Under the pieces are notes generated by a model. The model was not told the origin of the DNA. It made no database searches and was given only the letters and a program-made list of their open reading frames with translations. From Lachnospiraceae bacterium (GTDB lineage Bacteria > Bacillota > Clostridia > Lachnospirales > Lachnospiraceae), in contig JAILJL010000026.1 in assembly GCA_024694785.1 (NCBI GenBank), positions 1 to 9,822 of the forward strand: 9,822 nucleotides of DNA. The letters run 5' to 3'. Below are positions 6,167-9,822 of this stretch, piece by piece. The stretch's first letter is position 1; each line of letters opens with the position of its first letter. Position numbers and translations under genes: made by a program.

Positions 6167-7390
6167 TCTGTATTCCTTTGCGATTCGTATCAAATCGTCC
6201 CTGTTATTAAGCGAAGGGTCCTTCAGAACCTCCGTAAAAAGTGCATTAAGAGCATCTCCTATCCCGGTTCCCTTCTCAAAACCCATCTCTATCAAATCTC
6301 TGCCCGAAAGTGCCATATCCGCAAGGCTAACGCACTCATTTGCCTCGTGTATCGAGTCCATGGTCTTCTTAAGCTCAGCTGCAAGAGACTCATCAGCCTT
6401 CCCCTTAACCGACAGCATCTTAAGATACAGTTCCGTTAGTTCTCTCCCATATACCGAAAGGAACTTCCTTACTTCGTATCTGTCATTAGGCAATCTGTAA
6501 TTTCTTAACGCTACAAGCTTCTTAACCGTCTCGAAAGTATTCTTATCCGTCTTAAGACGCCTTAAGACAACGTAAACCTTAGCACCCGCTTCTTCATCAT
6601 CGTGTGCCTCGACATTTTCAAGTAACAATGCAAGTCTTACCTTAAGATCCTTCTTTGAATGCTTAAGTCTTATAAGCAATTCTCCCGCATCAGCACTGCC
6701 AAAGAATACATCAAGCTCCGGCATAAATATCGACGTCAATCCTGCTTTATATGCATCTTCCACCATTTCAGGGTTATCGGAAAGAAGCGTCTTACTTAAT
6801 TCCACATATATACGCTCCGCCGACACATGTGCAAGATTGTTATGTAAAAGCTCCATCGCCTTAAATGTCTCTTCTTCTATGGTAAAAGAAAGCTTCGCTG
6901 CAAATCTTACCGCTCGCAGCATACGAAGCGCATCTTCCGTGAATCTTTTTACCGGATCTCCCACACAACGAATAATATGGTTCTTAAGATCTTCTTCTCC
7001 ACCATATAAATCCACAAGACCAGTCTTCTCGTTATAGGCCATGGCATTTATCGTAAAATCGCGTCTTAACAAATCTTCTTCAAGACTTCCCGTAAACTTT
7101 ACTTCCTTTGGATGACGGAAATCTTCATATTCCCCGTCAATCCTATAGGTCGTAACCTCATAGCTGTTACCGTTCATACGAACCGTCACGGTTCCGTGCT
7201 CTATACCGGTATCGATTGTCTTCCTGAAAAGCGCTTTTACCTCGGAAGGAATAGCTGACGTCGTTATATCATAGTCCTTGGGCTCGTCGTTAAGCAGACT
7301 GTCACGAACACAGCCGCCTACGGCATATGCTTCGTAGCCGGCTTGTTCCAAGACCTCTATAATTCTGTTGACGTCATAAGGTAATCTCAT
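6164..7390 (-). CDS. cca: CCA tRNA nucleotidyltransferase (class II)
   Basis: Adds or repairs the 3' CCA end of tRNAs using CTP and ATP without a nucleic acid template. The head domain carries GGCVRD (25-30) and the catalytic carboxylates of DYDITTSA (D39, D41). RRDFTINAMAY (109-119) is the conserved stretch after the palm. EDALR (152-156) supplies the amino-acid template, with D153 and R156 expected to pair with the incoming C and A. The remaining helical body reaches 408 residues, close to the HD-less Bacillus type. Where HD-type relatives have LLHDIGK, this protein reads LLLENVEAH (255-263), so the metal-binding His-Asp pair is absent (E258-N259). Translation is probably coupled to proS through TAATG, and to the following glycosyltransferase by the same arrangement. 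The enzyme identity is secure; whether all three nucleotides are added by this one enzyme cannot be read from the sequence. Confidence 0.95.
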   Translation of the reverse strand: MRLPYDVNRIIEVLEQAGYEAYAVGGCVRDSLLNDEPKDYDITTSAIPSEVKALFRKTIDTGIEHGTVTVRMNGNSYEVTTYRIDGEYEDFRHPKEVKFTGSLEEDLLRRDFTINAMAYNEKTGLVDLYGGEEDLKNHIIRCVGDPVKRFTEDALRMLRAVRFAAKLSFTIEEETFKAMELLHNNLAHVSAERIYVELSKTLLSDNPEMVEDAYKAGLTSIFMPELDVFFGSADAGELLIRLKHSKKDLKVRLALLLENVEAHDDEEAGAKVYVVLRRLKTDKNTFETVKKLVALRNYRLPNDRYEVRKFLSVYGRELTELYLKMLSVKGKADESLAAELKKTMDSIHEANECVSLADMALSGRDLIEMGFEKGTGIGDALNALFTEVLKDPSLNNRDDLIRIAKEYR

Positions 7391-7392
7391 TA
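7388..7392 (-). promoter_or_regulatory. proS/cca stop-start overlap (TAATG)
   Basis: The TAA stop of proS and the ATG of cca share one base. This arrangement is typical of translational coupling and ties the two tRNA genes to one message. Confidence 0.85.
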
Positions 7393-8826
7393 ATATGCTT
7401 TGCCCCAGATAACCATATTCTTGGCTTCCTTACCGCAGCATACGCACTTCTTGGAGATTATCTCCTGTTCAAACGGCATGCAGCGGCTGGTTGCTGATGT
7501 ATCTTCCTTAATCTTATTCTCGCAAGCCTCATTGCCGCACCACATAGCACGAACAAATCCAGGCTTGGTATCTATAATTCTCTTGAAATCATCATATTCT
7601 GTCGCATCGTAGATGCTCTCATCTCTTCTTAATCTTGCGCGCTCAAGCATGTCAGACTGCATAGCGCCCAAAATCTCTGCAAGCTTATTCTGTAATTCAT
7701 CCAAAGCTACGGTAATCTTCTCATGTGTATCACGTCTTACGACTACACAGGAACCATTCTCGATATCCTTCGGTCCAAGCTCGATACGTACAGGAATTCC
7801 TCTCATCTCCTGCTCTGAGAACTTCCATCCCGGACTCTTCTCGGAATCATCGATCTTCACGCGGAAGTGCTTGCTGAGAATCTGCTTAACTTCCATAGCC
7901 TTATTCAATACACCATCAGCATCCTGTCTTACAGGAATAACCATAACCTGGGTAGGTGCAACACGCGGCGGTAATACAAGACCGTCATCATCACCGTGTA
8001 CCATGATCAAAGCGCCGACAAGTCTGGTTGTAACGCCCCATGAAGTCTGGTGTACATAATGAAGCTTATTATCTCTATCCGTAAATTGAATTCCGAATGC
8101 CTTAGCGAATCCGTCTCCGAAATTGTGGCTTGTACCTGACTGCAATGCCTTGCCGTCATGCATCATAGCCTCAATAGTATATGTAGCTTCCGCGCCGGCG
8201 AATTTCTCTTTGTCTGTCTTGCGTCCTTTTATTACTGGAATTGCAAGAAACTCCTCACAGAAAGCAGCATAAGTATCAAGCATAAGAATTGTTCTCTGCT
8301 CCGCTTCTTCTGCAGTTGCATGCGCGGTATGACCTTCCTGCCACAAGAACTCTCTTGAACGAAGGAAAGGTCTTGTTGTCTTCTCCCATCTTACGACAGA
8401 GCACCACTGATTATATACCTTAGGTAAATCTCTGTATGACTGAATTGCATCCTTATAGAAATCGCAGAACAAAGTCTCCGATGTAGGACGCACGCAAAGT
8501 CTCTCCTGTAACGGCTCAAGTCCGCCGTGTGTAACCCATGCCACTTCAGGAGCGAATCCTTCAACGTGATCCTTCTCCTTCTGAAGAAGCGATTCCGGAA
8601 TAAACATCGGCATATATACATTCTCAACATCTATAGCCTTGAATCTCTTATCAAGCTCATTACGCATATTCTCCCAAATTGCATAACCGTATGGCTTAAT
8701 TACCATACAACCCTTAACGCTTGTATACTCGATAAGCTCAGCTTTCTTAACAACATCTGTGTACCACTGCGCAAAATCCTCATCCATCGAGGTTATTGCC
8801 TCTACCATTTTCTTATCTTTTGCCAT
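7390..8826 (-). CDS. proS: Prolyl-tRNA synthetase, short archaeal/eukaryotic-type
   Basis: Cytoplasmic class II aminoacyl-tRNA synthetase that activates proline with ATP and loads it on tRNA-Pro. Its 478 residues match the short clostridial form, which lacks the editing insertion of the longer E. coli type. Visible landmarks are RPTSE (113-117), class II motif 2 around [15 protein letters not shown] (146-160) followed by WQEGHTAHA, a [14 protein letters not shown] segment (231-244), and motif 3 [17 protein letters not shown] (267-283). The C-terminal part has a zinc-type cysteine set C430, C435, C461 and C464 (with extra C449 and C463), and the protein ends in Ala-Tyr, as is usual for this subtype. 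The ATG at 8826 has AAGAGGT seven bases upstream. Only 22 bases separate it from the GGDEF gene, so there is no room for a T-box leader. Its stop codon overlaps the cca start by one base. Confidence 0.97.
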   Translation of the reverse strand: MAKDKKMVEAITSMDEDFAQWYTDVVKKAELIEYTSVKGCMVIKPYGYAIWENMRNELDKRFKAIDVENVYMPMFIPESLLQKEKDHVEGFAPEVAWVTHGGLEPLQERLCVRPTSETLFCDFYKDAIQSYRDLPKVYNQWCSVVRWEKTTRPFLRSREFLWQEGHTAHATAEEAEQRTILMLDTYAAFCEEFLAIPVIKGRKTDKEKFAGAEATYTIEAMMHDGKALQSGTSHNFGDGFAKAFGIQFTDRDNKLHYVHQTSWGVTTRLVGALIMVHGDDDGLVLPPRVAPTQVMVIPVRQDADGVLNKAMEVKQILSKHFRVKIDDSEKSPGWKFSEQEMRGIPVRIELGPKDIENGSCVVVRRDTHEKITVALDELQNKLAEILGAMQSDMLERARLRRDESIYDATEYDDFKRIIDTKPGFVRAMWCGNEACENKIKEDTSATSRCMPFEQEIISKKCVCCGKEAKNMVIWGKAY

Positions 8827-8848
8827 TTTATATACCTCTTTTAAATTA

Positions 8849-9822
8849 TTATCCTAATGAGCGGAACGATTGCTCTCGCATATACTGCTTTCTGTTACTT
8901 GCAGGCTCTGTCTTGTCACAGCATACACCATTATAGTATATACGTGCCTTGCCGCCTTCCTTTGCCTGATAAAGTGCCTTGTCGGCCTCATTTCTAAGCT
9001 CCCAGAAGTCAACCTCGGGGACTACGGCATCCGCAAAAGCAAGTCCCATACTTATCGTTACATACGGAAGAAAATTCCCGGGCGCATGGGGCATCTTGCG
9101 ATCTTCAACTGCCTTCTTGCATTGAATCGCCATATTAACTGCATCCCCTTCCGTTAATCCCGTAAGGAGAACCAGAAATTCCTCACCGCCGACTCTGGCA
9201 ACATAATCCGTACGCCTCTTGATTACGCTTAATAAAGCATCTGCAATCATCTTGATGCATTCATCGCCTTCAGAATGTCCGAAAGTATCGTTGAATTTCT
9301 TGAAATTATCTATATCAAGCATGATTACCGCCACGCTTTGACGCTCTCTTATGCTTATCGGCCAGATCTGCATAACTCTTCTCTCAAGACCTCGCCTGTT
9401 AAGAAGTCTCGTCATAGGATCCGTCTCCGCCTGGCTCTTTGCCGAACTTATAACGGTCGCATCCGTCTCTCTTCTCTCATAAGAAGCGTAGAACTGCACG
9501 GAAATAAGCGCACAAAGAAGCATTATAAGCACTGCATTAACCAGATGCTCCGCACTTAATGTCGCAAGGAAAAAGTGCAACAATAAAAGCAGCGCTTCGA
9601 ATCCCAAGGTAACAATAACCTCTTTTCTCTCAAAAAGCGGAACGAGTGCCAGTACCGACATAAGAATAACCACTTCAAGCTGTGCCTCAAGCTGATTCGG
9701 AGCAAATATGCTAAAAAGTGCTATCGTCAGATACTGCATAAACCAAAAGGCCCGATTAATCTCCCGTATCATCGCCCTCTTTCTTGACTGCATCCTCAAG
9801 AATATAAGCGCGGCAAACGTTA
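8849..9822 (-). CDS. Membrane-anchored GGDEF diguanylate cyclase, 5' partial
   Basis: This protein is predicted to make cyclic di-GMP from two GTP at the inner face of the membrane. The C-terminal GGDEF domain begins at [12 protein letters not shown] (about 9420-9380) and has the metal-binding [11 protein letters not shown] segment, GHSEGD and an intact GGEEF signature (9176-9190). An RxxD motif (RRTD) sits exactly five residues before GGEEF, the usual place of the inhibitory product-binding I-site, so feedback inhibition is expected. The N-terminal part has at least four hydrophobic segments (including [39 protein letters not shown] and [12 protein letters not shown]) and no recognisable sensor domain. 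The first possible start inside the window is a TTG at 9797-9799. The frame stays open to the right edge and reads TFAALIFL followed by basic RMQSRKR, which looks like the end of another membrane helix, so the true start is probably outside the window. The gene ends 22 bases before proS. The cyclase call is firm; the signal sensed is unknown. Confidence 0.94.
   Translation of the reverse strand, partial: TFAALIFLRMQSRKRAMIREINRAFWFMQYLTIALFSIFAPNQLEAQLEVVILMSVLALVPLFERKEVIVTLGFEALLLLLHFFLATLSAEHLVNAVLIMLLCALISVQFYASYERRETDATVISSAKSQAETDPMTRLLNRRGLERRVMQIWPISIRERQSVAVIMLDIDNFKKFNDTFGHSEGDECIKMIADALLSVIKRRTDYVARVGGEEFLVLLTGLTEGDAVNMAIQCKKAVEDRKMPHAPGNFLPYVTISMGLAFADAVVPEVDFWELRNEADKALYQAKEGGKARIYYNGVCCDKTEPASNRKQYMREQSFRSLG

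Larger units (their letters stand above)
1..9822 (-). other. Probable nine-gene co-directional operon
   Basis: All genes run the same way. Junctions from right to left are: 22-base gap, 1-base overlap, 1-base overlap, 5-base gap, 11-base gap, 19-base overlap, 10-base gap and 23-base gap. No stretch is long enough to hold a clear promoter or a stem with a T-run, so one transcript is the simplest reading. Internal promoters inside genes cannot be excluded. Both ends of the run lie outside the window. Confidence 0.65.

Noticed and set aside
5952..6500. Plus-strand open frame of 182 codons spanning the glycosyltransferase/cca junction
   Set aside because: It runs antisense across two well-supported genes and their TAATG junction, with no identifiable motif.
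8827..8848. T-box riboswitch upstream of proS
   Set aside because: Only 22 bases separate the genes; no room for a leader and no T-box core sequence is visible.
8827..8860. Promoter for proS in the gap after the GGDEF gene (GATAAT-like box on the minus strand)
   Set aside because: A -10-like GATAAT is present near 8849-8854, but I see no convincing -35 element at the right spacing, and AT-rich gaps make such boxes by chance.
9797..9799. TTG as the true start of the GGDEF protein
   Set aside because: The frame remains open upstream to the window edge and encodes what looks like the end of a membrane helix, so the start is more likely outside the window.

Overview
The window is a single stretch of nine genes, all read on the minus strand, so transcription runs from position 9822 toward position 1. 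The flavour is Clostridia, most likely Lachnospiraceae (inference). The evidence is a short archaeal/eukaryotic-type prolyl-tRNA synthetase with a C-terminal zinc-type cysteine cluster, purine-rich AGGAGG-like ribosome binding sites, frequent CTT and AAG codons, a Gram-positive-style lipoprotein, and a surface-polysaccharide gene set containing a polysaccharide pyruvyl transferase family protein and a MenD-like enzyme. No RNA genes, mobile elements, CRISPR arrays or phage genes are visible.

In transcription order, the first part (9822-6164) holds a membrane-anchored GGDEF diguanylate cyclase whose start lies beyond the right edge, then proS, then cca (CCA-adding enzyme). proS and cca are housekeeping genes of tRNA charging and maturation. 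They are joined by a stop/start overlap (TAATG).

The second part (6164-1395) is a sugar-polymer module. A family 2 glycosyltransferase is joined to cca by another TAATG overlap. It is followed by a polysaccharide pyruvyl transferase family protein, a MenD-like thiamine-diphosphate carboligase and an aldo/keto reductase that overlaps the MenD-like gene. The last part (1384-1) encodes a single-pass membrane protein of unknown function, perhaps a degenerate SGNH-like protein, and a lipoprotein that runs off the left edge.

The largest gap between genes is 23 bases, and no convincing terminator or promoter is visible, so the run looks like one transcription unit or part of one. The most interesting part is the MenD-like enzyme. 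It keeps the cofactor and much of the catalytic framework of MenD, but it differs at several positions recalled as substrate contacts in E. coli MenD, and it sits among polysaccharide genes with no other menaquinone gene in view. A plausible but unproven reading is that the pyruvyl transferase family protein, the MenD-like carboligase and the reductase build an unusual acyl or branched modification on a cell-surface glycan, which the glycosyltransferase, membrane protein and lipoprotein help assemble or display.
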